Source: Thermodesulfovibrionia bacterium
Lineage (GTDB): Bacteria > Nitrospirota > Thermodesulfovibrionia > UBA6902
Direction: 5' to 3'
NCBI GenBank assembly: GCA_030646035.1
Contig: JAUSMY010000023.1
Span: forward strand, 1-64,000
Length of the DNA stretch: 64,000 nt
Shown here: positions 26,551 to 36,655 of the stretch, piece by piece
How the letters are laid out: each line of letters starts with the position of its first letter
Position numbering within the stretch: position 1 is the first letter of the stretch
Translations under genes and position numbers: made by a program
The notes under the pieces: generated by a model
Told to the model about the DNA's origin: nothing
The model's database searches: none
Seen by the model: only the letters and a program-made list of their open reading frames with translations

Positions 26551-28404
26551 TTATAAATTATTCACGAGTTTATAAAGCGCAGGAAATTCATCTTCAAAAA
26601 GTTCAATATCTTCCTTCAGCAACCTCACGCACTCAGGCACATGCTTGAGAAAATACTTCTTCCCTTTCACAACAGAGAGAAAACCATAGGCTCCAAGCGC
26701 CTGCATATGTCTTTGAAGACGGGAGTAATTCAAGCTTGTCTTGAAAATATTCACATCAAACTTCGCGTCCGCAGTTTTCATACCATCTATGTAATATTTC
26801 AGCAGCCGCTCCCTTAACCCATCATCAAGCCGATAATAAGGATCCCAAAGCATTGACGCGATATCATAGGCAGGCGGCCCCATTCTTGCGCCCTGGTAAT
26901 CTATCAGTCTTGGAACGCCTCCCTTTGTGACCATGATATTCTGCGACTGGAAATCACGGTGTATCACAGTTTTTGGGAAAGAGTCAGACCTTACTGCCAA
27001 GTCATGAAATTCTTTACCCAGTGCGGCTGTATCATAGACCTTTATCTTTTTTAGGCCTTTAATGAATCGTTCAACAAAATATCCTGTCTCCCACCTGAAG
27101 TGTTTATAGTCAAAGACCCTTGACGCGAGTGCGGGAAGGCCTGCAATATCCTTTGTCGCATCGTTATGAAGCAGCACGAGCATCGCAAGTATCTTTTTGT
27201 ATATCTTCTCTATCTCTTCTTCTTCACGTTTGCATTTCAGCCAGTTATAAAGCGAGGTGTCTCCGAGGTCTTCAAATACTGCTATCTTCTTTTCGTGAAA
27301 GATCTCCCGGAGCGCAGGCACGGGGATGGAATGTTTGTGAAAGAAGCGGGTGTATTCGATATGCCTTTCAAAATCAGGGTCGTCTATCGGGCACTCCATC
27401 AGCACTGATGTCTTCCCGTGTTTTCGTATCCTGTAATATGTCCTGTCAGATCCGCCCGTGCCGATAAGTTCGCGGGTATCGTCACCTGATGCGGGGCTGC
27501 CGAGGGCTATCTTAAAACCATGGCCGAGAATATAGTCTTCACACTCAGAATCATCTTCCGCCATACCACCGGAGAGGATGATGGTGTTTTTCAGCAGAGC
27601 ACCGCGTCCCAAGGTAGCTCCATCCTCTATCACAACATAACCATCTATATCAGCGTCACCGCATCCGCTTACAGAGGGATGCAGATATATCATCTCGCCT
27701 TCTTTTTTAAGCATCTGGAAGATCGCTTCGGCATATCTTGCAGGAGTGCCTATATCATTCCAATATGAACCGCTTACATCAAAGGTGCCGACCTTGTGTC
27801 CTTTTTCAATCGCATTAAGCCATCCGTCCACAAGGCTTGATGCGCCTGAAGGAAGCAGTTTGAGAAAACCGGGTTCATAAAGAGAGATGCCGGTATATGC
27901 CAGCCGTTTCCACTTCTCAGGATCAGGCTTATCAGGTTTGCCTACACGTTTCACAAATCCATTTTTATCTACATAAACAGTATTGAATTCAGGACAGTCA
28001 TGCACTGCAAGTGTGACAAGATTCCCTGAATCAATGTGATGCCTCAGTAATTCCTCAAGGTTTATGTCTGAAATGATGTCTGAATTATGAAGGAGGAAGG
28101 TTCTCTCGCTGAGCAGCGTTTCGGCATTTTTAAGCGCCCCGCCTGTGCCCAGAACCATCTCTTCCTGAAACATTGTGACCTTCTCAGAATAAAGAGAGCC
28201 ATCGATCCAGTTCTTAATAAGATCTTTTTGATAATGCAGGTTCACGCCTATCTTTTTTATGGGTAAGGTAGAGACACGCTCAAGCACCCTTTCAAGGATC
28301 GGTCTGCCTAAAACAGGGACAAGAGGTTTGGGTATCTGGTTTGTTATCGGCCTCAGTCTTTCACCAAGGCCTGCTGCGAGGATGAATGCGTTGATCTTAG
28401 TCAT
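26551..28404 (-). CDS. bifunctional MurNAc-1-phosphate uridylyltransferase / anomeric MurNAc kinase fusion
   Basis: 617 residues. Residues 1-235 are a sugar-1-phosphate nucleotidyltransferase (AAGLGERLRPITNQIPKPLVPV...YWNDIGTPARY) of the MurU type. Residues about 240-305 look like a short hexapeptide beta-helix. Residues about 310-617 are an aminoglycoside-phosphotransferase-like kinase (VIHRDFQSQNIMV, LIDYQGARMGPPAYD) like AmgK. In Pseudomonas, AmgK phosphorylates MurNAc at C1 and MurU makes UDP-MurNAc, a fosfomycin-insensitive recycling route. Here both activities sit in one chain and the gene overlaps NamZ by 8 bases, which supports that reading over a generic sugar assignment. Confidence 0.78.
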   Translation of the reverse strand: MTKINAFILAAGLGERLRPITNQIPKPLVPVLGRPILERVLERVSTLPIKKIGVNLHYQKDLIKNWIDGSLYSEKVTMFQEEMVLGTGGALKNAETLLSERTFLLHNSDIISDINLEELLRHHIDSGNLVTLAVHDCPEFNTVYVDKNGFVKRVGKPDKPDPEKWKRLAYTGISLYEPGFLKLLPSGASSLVDGWLNAIEKGHKVGTFDVSGSYWNDIGTPARYAEAIFQMLKKEGEMIYLHPSVSGCGDADIDGYVVIEDGATLGRGALLKNTIILSGGMAEDDSECEDYILGHGFKIALGSPASGDDTRELIGTGGSDRTYYRIRKHGKTSVLMECPIDDPDFERHIEYTRFFHKHSIPVPALREIFHEKKIAVFEDLGDTSLYNWLKCKREEEEIEKIYKKILAMLVLLHNDATKDIAGLPALASRVFDYKHFRWETGYFVERFIKGLKKIKVYDTAALGKEFHDLAVRSDSFPKTVIHRDFQSQNIMVTKGGVPRLIDYQGARMGPPAYDIASMLWDPYYRLDDGLRERLLKYYIDGMKTADAKFDVNIFKTSLNYSRLQRHMQALGAYGFLSVVKGKKYFLKHVPECVRLLKEDIELFEDEFPALYKLVNNL

Positions 28405-29572
28405 ATAGCAGATATTTTCTTCTTACACTTCTGTTGAAGCTGATACACTCTTCTTTCCACCACTTTTCCATATTCTCAAGCGAGATGCCTTTCTCAATAT
28501 CCTTGCGCAGCCTGTTTGTTCCGGCAAGTATGTCTATAGGCATCTTCTTCTTTTCATATTCGTACGGAGGCCTTTTCCATTTAAATTGTTTTGGATACAG
28601 GTCATGCGATGCCTTCAGTATCGCAATTCCTGTCTTGAACGGCTTAAAGGTATTTTTATTTGTAACATGTATCTGCGCGCCTCCGCATAACTTGCCCGCG
28701 TGTTTTTGAAATGTCGGTTGAAAGTACATCGGCCTGAAGACAACACCGGGCAATTTGAACTCGCCAAGCTTTTTTATAAGCAGATCAGGATCAATGAACG
28801 GCGCGCCAAATATCTCAAAAGGCCGTGTTGTGCCGCGGCCTTCGCTCAGATTCGCAGCCTCAAGAAGGCACATGCCGGGATATACAATTGCCGTATCAAG
28901 GGTCGGCATATTCGGAGACGGCATAACCCAGGGAAGGCCTGTTTCATCAAAGTCCATCGTTCTCTTCCAGTTCTGCATAGGGATAACATGAAGATCTAAT
29001 TGAGGGTAATATTTATCTTTAAGGTAAATAGCAATCTCGCCTACCGTCATGCCGTGGCGCACAGGCAATGGACGCTGTCCGACAAAGGATGTGTAATTAA
29101 TATCCAGCACAGAGCCTTCAGTAATGCTGCCGCCCAGAGGATTCGGCCTGTCAAGGATCACAATACTTTTACCCTCTTCAAGGCATGCCTGCATACAGAG
29201 TTCCATCGTCCAGATGAATGTGTAATATCGCGCGCCGACATCCTGAATATCAACTACAAGAGCGTCGACATTCTTTAACATCAAAGGTGTGGGCTTTCGG
29301 GTATCGCTGTAAAGGCTGTAAACAGGGATGCCGGTCTTCTCATCCTTAAACCCCTTCCACTCGATCATGTTGTCCTGTGTCTCGCCGCGTATCCCGTGCT
29401 GGGGGCCGAAGAGGGTATTTAACTTCACCTTGCGTGATCTTTGGAAGAGGCTTGCGGCATGTTCAAGCCTCATATTCACAGATGCCGGATGCACAAGCAG
29501 TCCGACATCGGCGCCAGCGAGCGGCTTCGGCCAGTATTTCTCAAATATATCAAGCCCGGTTCTTACTGTCAT
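28397..29572 (-). CDS. DUF1343 / NamZ-type exo-beta-N-acetylmuramidase
   Basis: 391 residues, all one DUF1343 domain ([56 protein letters not shown]). The Bacillus member NamZ removes terminal MurNAc from peptidoglycan fragments (GH171). Here there is no signal peptide, so it should act in the cytoplasm. It is sandwiched between rimI (TAATG overlap) and the MurU-AmgK fusion (8-base overlap), so the freed MurNAc can go straight to UDP-MurNAc (inference). Confidence 0.85.
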   Translation of the reverse strand: MTVRTGLDIFEKYWPKPLAGADVGLLVHPASVNMRLEHAASLFQRSRKVKLNTLFGPQHGIRGETQDNMIEWKGFKDEKTGIPVYSLYSDTRKPTPLMLKNVDALVVDIQDVGARYYTFIWTMELCMQACLEEGKSIVILDRPNPLGGSITEGSVLDINYTSFVGQRPLPVRHGMTVGEIAIYLKDKYYPQLDLHVIPMQNWKRTMDFDETGLPWVMPSPNMPTLDTAIVYPGMCLLEAANLSEGRGTTRPFEIFGAPFIDPDLLIKKLGEFKLPGVVFRPMYFQPTFQKHAGKLCGGAQIHVTNKNTFKPFKTGIAILKASHDLYPKQFKWKRPPYEYEKKKMPIDILAGTNRLRKDIEKGISLENMEKWWKEECISFNRSVRRKYLLYD

Positions 29573-30030
29573 TATTGCAGTTCTTCCATTTCAAGACCCA
29601 TCAGGATCGCGTCTTCAACCGGTTTATGGTAATAGTGTTTCCTTCTTCCTATAGCTTTAAAACCGTGTTTTTCATAAAGCCTTACGGCAGGAGATGATTC
29701 CCTCACTTCTAATGTTATATAATCTACATCTTCCTGTGTATGCCGCAGTTCATCTAAAGCGCTGTTAAGAAGTATGCTTGCGATGTTCTCTCTCCTAAAC
29801 GCAGGCGTCACGGCAAGGTTCAGTATATGCGTGATATCTGCAATGGTCCGCATGCATATATATCCGGCGATATGGTCATCAATGACAGCTACCTTTAAGA
29901 TAGCATCTTCCTCCATCAGCTCGTACTCGAAAGATGCCATGCTCCACGGTGTGGTGAAGGATTCCTGCTCTATGCTGTAAACCTCGTCCAGGTCGGCAAA
30001 GTCCATGTCTCTGATGATCATGCTTTCCAA
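29572..30030 (-). CDS. rimI: ribosomal-protein-alanine N-acetyltransferase RimI
   Basis: 152 residues of GNAT fold, with acetyl-CoA loop FRRENIASILLNSAL (about 80-94) and the typical RimI C-terminus (ARLYEKHGFKAIGRRKHYY-like). It acetylates the N-terminus of ribosomal protein S18 or other targets. The tsaB-rimI neighbourhood is common in bacteria. It overlaps tsaB by 13 bases. Confidence 0.9.
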   Translation of the reverse strand: MESMIIRDMDFADLDEVYSIEQESFTTPWSMASFEYELMEEDAILKVAVIDDHIAGYICMRTIADITHILNLAVTPAFRRENIASILLNSALDELRHTQEDVDYITLEVRESSPAVRLYEKHGFKAIGRRKHYYHKPVEDAILMGLEMEELQ

Positions 30031-30701
30031 CGTATCTCTGCCTCAGCTTTTCTTATATAGAAAGGTGTAAGACTGATAGGGTCGGTCTCTATTCCGGCAC
30101 TTAATTTTTCGAGCGCTATCTCTGCGACACTCGAAGCAGAAGGCGACATGAAGGATGAAGATGGAAAGAAGGCGTCAGCTTTTAGAATTTCAGAAATGAT
30201 GTCTTTATATTTTATCGCTCCATCTCCCATGAAGATAGTCGGGCCTTTTATTGTTTTTATAAATTCCACGGGTTCTATGGCTGTTTCAGGTATGATCTTC
30301 ATGCAGGTGTTGTTTTCCCATTTGTAGAGCGCTGTATATACCTCGTCCTTTCTTGCGTCAAGCATCGGGCATATATTATAAGCAGAGAACGGAAGCCTTC
30401 TTGCCATAGCATCAAGAGTTGAGACCGGCACGATCGGTTTCTTTTTTGAGAAGGCGAGGCCTTTTATAGTGCTGAGGCCTATCCTCAGGCCGGTAAAGGA
30501 GCCGGGGCCGATGGATACGGCAAAGGCATCTATCTCGTTTATCGAAACATTGGCACTCTTCAGAAGCCATGCGATGTAATCCATCACTCTTTCAGCGTGA
30601 GCTTTACTGACATCCAGCTTCACCTCTCCGATAAATGCCTCTTCATCTGCAATAGCGATACTGCCTGCCTTTGTTGCTGTCTCAAGCGCAAGAACCTTCA
30701 T
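30018..30701 (-). CDS. tsaB: tRNA threonylcarbamoyladenosine biosynthesis protein TsaB
   Basis: 227 residues from ATG 30701 (MKVLALETATKAGSIAI); six more upstream codons are possible but would cover the -10 box. ASKAHAERVMDYI-like and SIGPGSFTGLRIGLSTIKGLA motifs are present. TsaB scaffolds TsaD/TsaE for t6A37 synthesis. The promoter has leaderless geometry. Confidence 0.93.
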   Translation of the reverse strand: MKVLALETATKAGSIAIADEEAFIGEVKLDVSKAHAERVMDYIAWLLKSANVSINEIDAFAVSIGPGSFTGLRIGLSTIKGLAFSKKKPIVPVSTLDAMARRLPFSAYNICPMLDARKDEVYTALYKWENNTCMKIIPETAIEPVEFIKTIKGPTIFMGDGAIKYKDIISEILKADAFFPSSSFMSPSASSVAEIALEKLSAGIETDPISLTPFYIRKAEAEIRWKA

Positions 30702-30796
30702 GAGGGTTAGTTTAACCAAAAGCTGAATTAGAGTAAACCCCGGGATGATATGGCCGGAACCGTTTGTTCAGTATAAATCTGCTATAATATTTCTCT
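30702..30796. promoter_or_regulatory. divergent promoters of tsaB and glgP, both leaderless geometry
   Basis: Toward tsaB: TTTACT (30732-30737), 17 bases, TAAACT (30709-30714), 7 bases, ATG. Toward glgP: extended -10 TGCTATAAT (hexamer 30783-30788), 8 bases, ATG 30797. Neither gene has a Shine-Dalgarno. Confidence 0.6.
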
Positions 30797-32509
30797 ATGT
30801 CACTGCTGGAAAAACATATAACTGAACCGAAGATAGCCTATTTTTCAATGGAGATAGGCATAAGGGATGAGATACCCACATATTCCGGCGGGCTCGGTGT
30901 TCTTGCAGGCGATACGGTCAAGTCGTCTGCTGACCTTAAACTTCCCTTTGTCGCGGTCACGCTTATAAGCAGAAAAGGGTATTTCCGCCAGGAACTCGAC
31001 AGCAGCGGCCGTCAGACAGAGTACCCTGCCGTATGGGAGCCGTCAGACCTTCTGGTCAATACCGGGGAGAAGGTTACTGTTCAGATCGAAGGACGGGATG
31101 TCCGCATAGGGTCATGGGTATATTTTGTGAACAGCCCTACAGGCGGCATCGTCCCTGTGATATATCTTGATACAGACCTGCCTGAGAACAGCACGGATGA
31201 CAGGACATTGACCGACCATCTCTATGGCGGCGGGGACAGCTACAGGATAAAGCAGGAGGTGATCCTCGGGATCGGCGGGGTCAGGATGCTGTGGAAACTG
31301 GGATTTAAGATAAAGAAGTATCACATGAATGAAGGCCACGCGGCATTTCTGACGCTTGAACTGCTGCAGGAATATAAAAAAGATATAGAATCGGTATGGG
31401 ACGAATCACAGATCTGGGATATTAAAACAGTAAAAGAGTTGTGCGTTTTTACAACACATACGCCTTTGGAAGCAGGCCATGACAAGTTCTCTTATGAGCT
31501 TTACGATAGTGTGTTCGGCAGCTATTTCCCGACAAAGATGCTTAAACAACTTGCCGGTGAGAAGAATGTGAATATGACGCTTCTCGGCTTTAATCTGAGC
31601 AATTATGTAAACGGGGTTGCCAAGAAGCACGGTGAGGTCTCACAGGGGATGTTCCCGGGTTATCATATAAACGCCATAACGAACGGCGTGCATTCTTTCA
31701 CGTGGACATGTGAGAGCATGAAGAAGATATTTGACAAGTACCTGACCGGCTGGGCAAATGAGCCTGAGATATTTGTCAGGGTAGGCTCCATACCTGATGA
31801 AGAGATCTGGGCCGCGCACTCCGAAGCGAAGAAAAAGCTTATTGATTTTGTTAATTCTGTTTCAGGCGCCGGCATGGACCATGAAACTCTCACAATAGGG
31901 TTTGCAAGAAGGGCCACCGCGTATAAAAGGGCTGACCTCTTATTCTCTGACTTGAAACGGCTTGAAGATATCGGCTCCGGCAAGATACAGATCATCTATG
32001 CAGGCAAGGCCCACCCGAAGGATAATGTCGGCAAGGAATTGATCCAGGGGATATTTTCTTCCATAGAGAAGCTGAAGGGCAAGATAAAGATAGCGTTTGT
32101 TCAGAACTATAATATGGAGATAGCGCTCAAGCTTGTCTCAGGGGTTGATGTATGGCTGAATACTCCGCTAAGGCCGCTTGAGGCATCCGGCACGAGCGGG
32201 ATGAAGGCGGCTCACAACGGGGTCCTGAACTTCAGCGTCCTTGACGGCTGGTGGATAGAAGGCCATATAGAGGGATTTACCGGCTGGGCGATCGGCCCCG
32301 CTCCGACCGGAATCGGCCCGGAGAACAACATAAACAAGATAGATGCGGATGATCTTTATTATAAACTCGAAAAGATCATCATCCCTACTTATTATAACGA
32401 CCGCAAGACATGGATAAGGATGATGCAGAACGCGATAGGCAAAAATGCCTACTACTTTAACAGCCACCGCATGATGAGAAGGTATGTGACAGAGGCTTAT
32501 ATAAGATAG
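30797..32509 (+). CDS. glgP: alpha-glucan phosphorylase (GT35, short form)
   Basis: 570 residues, the shorter bacterial/archaeal form. It phosphorolyses alpha-1,4-glucans to glucose-1-phosphate using pyridoxal phosphate. FSMEIGIRDEIPTYSGGLGVLAGD (1-40 region), HMNEGHAAFLTLE and EASGTSGMKAAHNG carry the active site; the Lys in the last motif binds PLP. It feeds glucose-1-phosphate metabolism together with galU (63513 onward). Confidence 0.93.
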   Translation: MSLLEKHITEPKIAYFSMEIGIRDEIPTYSGGLGVLAGDTVKSSADLKLPFVAVTLISRKGYFRQELDSSGRQTEYPAVWEPSDLLVNTGEKVTVQIEGRDVRIGSWVYFVNSPTGGIVPVIYLDTDLPENSTDDRTLTDHLYGGGDSYRIKQEVILGIGGVRMLWKLGFKIKKYHMNEGHAAFLTLELLQEYKKDIESVWDESQIWDIKTVKELCVFTTHTPLEAGHDKFSYELYDSVFGSYFPTKMLKQLAGEKNVNMTLLGFNLSNYVNGVAKKHGEVSQGMFPGYHINAITNGVHSFTWTCESMKKIFDKYLTGWANEPEIFVRVGSIPDEEIWAAHSEAKKKLIDFVNSVSGAGMDHETLTIGFARRATAYKRADLLFSDLKRLEDIGSGKIQIIYAGKAHPKDNVGKELIQGIFSSIEKLKGKIKIAFVQNYNMEIALKLVSGVDVWLNTPLRPLEASGTSGMKAAHNGVLNFSVLDGWWIEGHIEGFTGWAIGPAPTGIGPENNINKIDADDLYYKLEKIIIPTYYNDRKTWIRMMQNAIGKNAYYFNSHRMMRRYVTEAYIR

Positions 32510-32531
32510 GATCTTTTTATTACATTTCAAC

Positions 32532-33878
32532 ATGAGAAATATCAACCACATATTTGAACGCATTGAGAACAAGAAAGGCGATTATTTCAGATATAGTTTC
32601 ACACACACAGAGAATAGCGCCTTAAAGACATTCTTTGACATTTCTCAGGAGTTGGACGATATTGAGGATTTTTATGACTTATGCGTGGCCATCCCAAAAA
32701 GTTTCTTTAATCTGGAAGCCTGCCTTTACGTTATTGACCCTAAACTAGGCTTCATGAGGCTTGTCTCAAAGACAGAAGGCCTGGAAACCGAACTTCTATC
32801 GCCTGTTCCTGAATATTTAGCCCCGAGAGAATATCCCTACCACACTGACAGTAAAAGCCTGGTTATGACTATCCGTGGGAAGAGATCATTGATCGACCAG
32901 CTTCCTTTTCATATTGAGGATGATGTCCTCGGGCTGCTCCAGGTATTTTATGATGAGAGGATCGATCAGCACGGCGAGCTCTTTTTTGTGAAATATGCCA
33001 ACCGCATCGGGTTCAATATTCACAACAGGTTTCTGGTTGACAAGAACATTGAACACCTGAGGTTCATCCGCTCGCTGGTTGCTGATATAGAACATAATAT
33101 TATAGTTCCCAATATGGTGTATAAGCTCTTTCTTAAGGGGCTAAGAAGGAAGATAGAGAAGAACATAGAGATGGAGATGTCCCTTGCTGAAAAGGTATTT
33201 TCAGGCAATATGGATAGTGACTGGATGGAAAACCACCTGCAGGAACTTGCGGATGTAAATCAGGGCTTGATCACAGAACTTGTGAACATTGAAAAGCATT
33301 TCAAGAACCTGAGCCTCTTTATTGAGACGCTCTTTAGAAAGAGCCATTTTGACGAAGGGCAGCTGACGCTCCGGACAAAGCCCTGCAATATAAAGAAGGA
33401 TGTTGTGCAGCCTCAGTTAGAGCGTTATATCGATCAGTTTAAGAGCATGGGCATCTCAGTAGATGACCGCTTCAGCGGCATACCTGACGCAGAGACCATA
33501 ACTGTTGTGGATATAGGGCTCATAGCGCAGGTATATGCAAATCTCTTCTCCAATGCTGTCAAATACACGCAGGAAGTAACAATTGATACAGGGGAAACCA
33601 AGAAGTATATATCATACGGCTGGGAGATAATTCATGACTTCTTCGGGCAGGGAATAAACGGCATCAAGCTGAATGTATTCAGCACCGGCCCGCATATTGA
33701 TGAGGCAGAGCGCGGGAGGCTATTTGAGGATACTTTCCGCGGAAACAATGCGTCTGACAAGCCCGGGACAGGCCATGGCCTGGCGTTTACAAAAAATGCC
33801 GTTGAGATACACGGCGGGGTAGTGGGTTACGAGCCCACCCGCTACGGGAATAATTTTTACTTTATTTTGCCGAAATAA
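32532..33878 (+). CDS. cytoplasmic GAF-like sensor histidine kinase
   Basis: 448 residues, no transmembrane segment. The N-terminal 175 residues resemble a GAF sensor. DIEHNIIVP (about 178-186) is a plausible H-box, followed by a helical dimerisation region. The ATPase domain has FSNAVKYT (N box, about 338) and GTGHGLAFTKNAVEIHGG (G2 box, about 414). No response regulator is adjacent. It lies 22 bases after glgP and is probably co-transcribed with it, so it may sense carbon or energy state (inference). Confidence 0.8.
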   Translation: MRNINHIFERIENKKGDYFRYSFTHTENSALKTFFDISQELDDIEDFYDLCVAIPKSFFNLEACLYVIDPKLGFMRLVSKTEGLETELLSPVPEYLAPREYPYHTDSKSLVMTIRGKRSLIDQLPFHIEDDVLGLLQVFYDERIDQHGELFFVKYANRIGFNIHNRFLVDKNIEHLRFIRSLVADIEHNIIVPNMVYKLFLKGLRRKIEKNIEMEMSLAEKVFSGNMDSDWMENHLQELADVNQGLITELVNIEKHFKNLSLFIETLFRKSHFDEGQLTLRTKPCNIKKDVVQPQLERYIDQFKSMGISVDDRFSGIPDAETITVVDIGLIAQVYANLFSNAVKYTQEVTIDTGETKKYISYGWEIIHDFFGQGINGIKLNVFSTGPHIDEAERGRLFEDTFRGNNASDKPGTGHGLAFTKNAVEIHGGVVGYEPTRYGNNFYFILPK

Positions 33879-33947
33879 TGCTGCTCCCGTCTGAAGTTGA
33901 CTTCAATAAAATATTAATGCTAATTTAACAACTCAGGAGAAGAGATA

Positions 33948-35429
33948 TTGAAAGAGCAGGAATCAGGCCTATTACAGAAAATCTGGAACTTTTGCGCTTC
34001 TATTAAGCTTGCCATAGTAGTTCTGCTGCTGCTTGCCATAACCTCGATCGTCGGGACCGTTTTACCTCAGGAGGATGCCAAGGCCATCCAGTTTCTGGCG
34101 AAGGTAGTCGGGGACAATACAGCGCCAACCCTTTATAATATTTTTGTTACGCTCGACTTTATGGACATGTACCACGCATGGTGGTTCAAGCTTCTCCTTT
34201 TTGTCTTCTGCATAAACCTTATAGTATGCTCGCTCGATAAACTGCCAAGGGTATGGCATATAATCCAGACCCCTCTCCATCCGCTTGAGGAACATGTAAT
34301 AAAGAACCTACAGATAAAGAAAGAACTCAAGGTTAAGGCGAGCATTCAGGTTGCAAGAGATGAGTTCCTGAACACCCTGAAATCAAAGAAGTACCAGCCT
34401 CTTGAAGCAACCGAGGGTGATTCAGTCCAGATGTATTCACAGAAAGGAAGATATACCCGCCTTGGAGTATATATTGTGCATTTGAGCATCCTCCTTATTT
34501 TTGTCGGCGCCCTGGTCGGCGCTCAATTCGGGTTTGACGGATACCTGAACCTTCCCGAGGGCAGCTCATCAGGTTCAATATATACTTTTGACGGGAAGAC
34601 GATACCTTTGGATTTTATGGTCAAATGCAACTGGTATAACACAACCTATTATGAGGGAAGCTACAGGCCGCAGGAATTTCAAAGCGAGCTGGTTGTCATA
34701 GAAGACGGCAAGGAAGTCCTGACAAAGGCTATTGAGGTCAATGACCCGCTTACATATAAAGGGATCACATTTTATCAGTCCAACTATGGAAGCGCCCTGC
34801 AGATGTACCCGAACATCTCTTATTATCCGTCCAGCTTCGGCAAGATACCCATCGGATTGGGTGCGTTCATTCTTAATATGACCCCCGAAGGAGGCCAGCC
34901 GCAGACCATCAGGCTTCAATACGGTGAGTCTTTTCAGATCCCGGGCACAGGGATAAAAGGTACTATTGCAGACTTTTCACCTGCTCTCAGCCGTGACCCT
35001 GGTACCAATATATTATATACATTTGATGATCAGATGATGGAGCCTGCGATCGCAATTCAGATCGAGGAACCGGGCAAGGCTCCATATACCGGCTGGTTCC
35101 TTCAGCGCCATCCTGAGACATGGCTCCTGGACGGAGGGCACAGTATCGAGTTTGTGGAATACTGGGGCATGGAGTATACAGGGCTTCAGGTCTCAAAGGA
35201 CCCGGGAGTATGGATTATTTATTTAGCATGTATTATTATGAGCTTAGGCCTTTATGTCACATTCTTTATGAGCAATAAAAAGATATGGGTCAGGCTCGTA
35301 AACGAAAAGAATTCCGTCAGTATCCTGATCGGGGGTTCTGCCACAAAGAACAGGCTCTCTTTTGAGCAGGAGATAGAAAGCATATTATCTAAGACCTCTG
35401 AAGCGATCGAGGCAAGGAGCACAAAATGA
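33948..35429 (+). CDS. resB: ResB/Ccs1 cytochrome c maturation protein
   Basis: 493 residues starting at TTG 33948 with Shine-Dalgarno AGGAGAAG. Three N-terminal transmembrane helices (about 17-37, 76-96, 166-186), a large periplasmic domain (about 190-425) and a C-terminal helix follow. With CcsA it forms the system II synthase that carries haem out and attaches it to apocytochromes. It overlaps ccsA by 4 bases. Confidence 0.93.
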   Translation: MKEQESGLLQKIWNFCASIKLAIVVLLLLAITSIVGTVLPQEDAKAIQFLAKVVGDNTAPTLYNIFVTLDFMDMYHAWWFKLLLFVFCINLIVCSLDKLPRVWHIIQTPLHPLEEHVIKNLQIKKELKVKASIQVARDEFLNTLKSKKYQPLEATEGDSVQMYSQKGRYTRLGVYIVHLSILLIFVGALVGAQFGFDGYLNLPEGSSSGSIYTFDGKTIPLDFMVKCNWYNTTYYEGSYRPQEFQSELVVIEDGKEVLTKAIEVNDPLTYKGITFYQSNYGSALQMYPNISYYPSSFGKIPIGLGAFILNMTPEGGQPQTIRLQYGESFQIPGTGIKGTIADFSPALSRDPGTNILYTFDDQMMEPAIAIQIEEPGKAPYTGWFLQRHPETWLLDGGHSIEFVEYWGMEYTGLQVSKDPGVWIIYLACIIMSLGLYVTFFMSNKKIWVRLVNEKNSVSILIGGSATKNRLSFEQEIESILSKTSEAIEARSTK

Positions 35430-36529
35430 GCAGCACTTTCTTTGGAATATCAACGGGATTATATTTTATAGCCATGGCTGTTTATTTCAGCTATGTCGGT
35501 TTCAGAAAACCAGGTATAGCTGTTGCAGCCAGCGGCATTACCATGCTGGGTTTTTTAAGCCAAACCATTGCCTTGGCTCTAAGGTGGCGTGATTCCTTTA
35601 ACTTCTGGACAGGTGGAGTGCCTGACTCAGGAACGATCGAGTCTGTTTTAAGAAGTGCCCCATTGAGGAATCTTTATGAGTCGCTTATCTTCTTTGTATG
35701 GGCGTTGATAGCCATGCACCTGCTGACCGAGTTTAAATACAAGAACCGCTCTCTCGGCGCTTTTGTCCTTCCTGTTGCAGCTCTTGCGCTTGCGTTCATA
35801 GATGTATCCGGAATGTCCACAGAGATCGAGCCTCTTGTGCCTGCGCTTCAGTCAAACTGGCTCCTCTTCCATGTCTTTTTGAGCTTCATAGGCTATGCTG
35901 CTTTCGGCGTCTCTTTCGGCGCTGCTACAGCGTACCTTATCATGATAACTGATTCCAGGAATGAGATACCCTATATCTTCGGCAGCGTTGTCATAGGGAT
36001 ATTTCTCGTTGTGCTTATTGCCATGGGCATTGACTATGTGAACCTTTCATCTGTACAGCGCGGGCAAATGCTGCAGAGCTATTTCCTTACAGCCACATTC
36101 AAGAGCACATCCGGATTCATGATGGCATTAAGCTGGGTTGTAGGGACAATATTTATTGCGGCAGTATGGAGGTTCGGACTCGGGCTTAAGAAGGTTTTAG
36201 GAGGCCTTGACCTCAGTGTCAACATGCTTGATGACATGACTTATAAGAGCATCGCTGTAGGTTTCCCTCTCTTCACGATCGGCGGGGTCATAATGGGCGC
36301 GATCTGGGCGAACAGCGCATGGGGAACATACTGGAGCTGGGACCCGAAAGAGACCTGGTCTCTCATAACATGGTTTGTCTACGCAGTCTATCTCCACGCC
36401 CGCCTCGTCGCAGGCTGGAGAGGCAAGAAGGCCGCAGTACTCGCCATCATCGGCTTTGTAGCTGTTATCTTCACCTATCTCGGCGTTAACCTCGTACTCT
36501 CAGGACTTCATTCATACGGAAGTTCATAA
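35426..36529 (+). CDS. ccsA: CcsA/CcsB cytochrome c synthase subunit
   Basis: 367 residues with eight or more transmembrane helices and the WWD haem-binding signature WGTYWSWDPKETWSLITW (about 293-310). It is the partner of ResB. It is the natural assembler of the 36-haem cytochrome at the left edge. It is a paralogue of the protein at 11175-11996. Confidence 0.94.
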   Translation: MSSTFFGISTGLYFIAMAVYFSYVGFRKPGIAVAASGITMLGFLSQTIALALRWRDSFNFWTGGVPDSGTIESVLRSAPLRNLYESLIFFVWALIAMHLLTEFKYKNRSLGAFVLPVAALALAFIDVSGMSTEIEPLVPALQSNWLLFHVFLSFIGYAAFGVSFGAATAYLIMITDSRNEIPYIFGSVVIGIFLVVLIAMGIDYVNLSSVQRGQMLQSYFLTATFKSTSGFMMALSWVVGTIFIAAVWRFGLGLKKVLGGLDLSVNMLDDMTYKSIAVGFPLFTIGGVIMGAIWANSAWGTYWSWDPKETWSLITWFVYAVYLHARLVAGWRGKKAAVLAIIGFVAVIFTYLGVNLVLSGLHSYGSS

Positions 36530-36560
36530 ATATTATTCCCCGCTTCTAAAAAAATCATAA

Positions 36561-36600
36561 CTCCCCTTTACCCCCTCTTATCTTAAGAGGGGGAGAGGCA
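36561..36600. repeat. C/G-rich intergenic hairpin
   Basis: CCCCCTCTTA (36571-36580) pairs with TAAGAGGGGG (36584-36593) around a TCT loop. Similar C-run hairpins lie at 46610-46659 and 49557-49577. It may be the terminator of resB-ccsA or a dispersed miniature repeat. Confidence 0.55.
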
Positions 36601-36655
36601 GAGCCTGGGGGCGTTATTTGATTCCTTAATTTATCCCCCTGTTGTAAAATACCTA

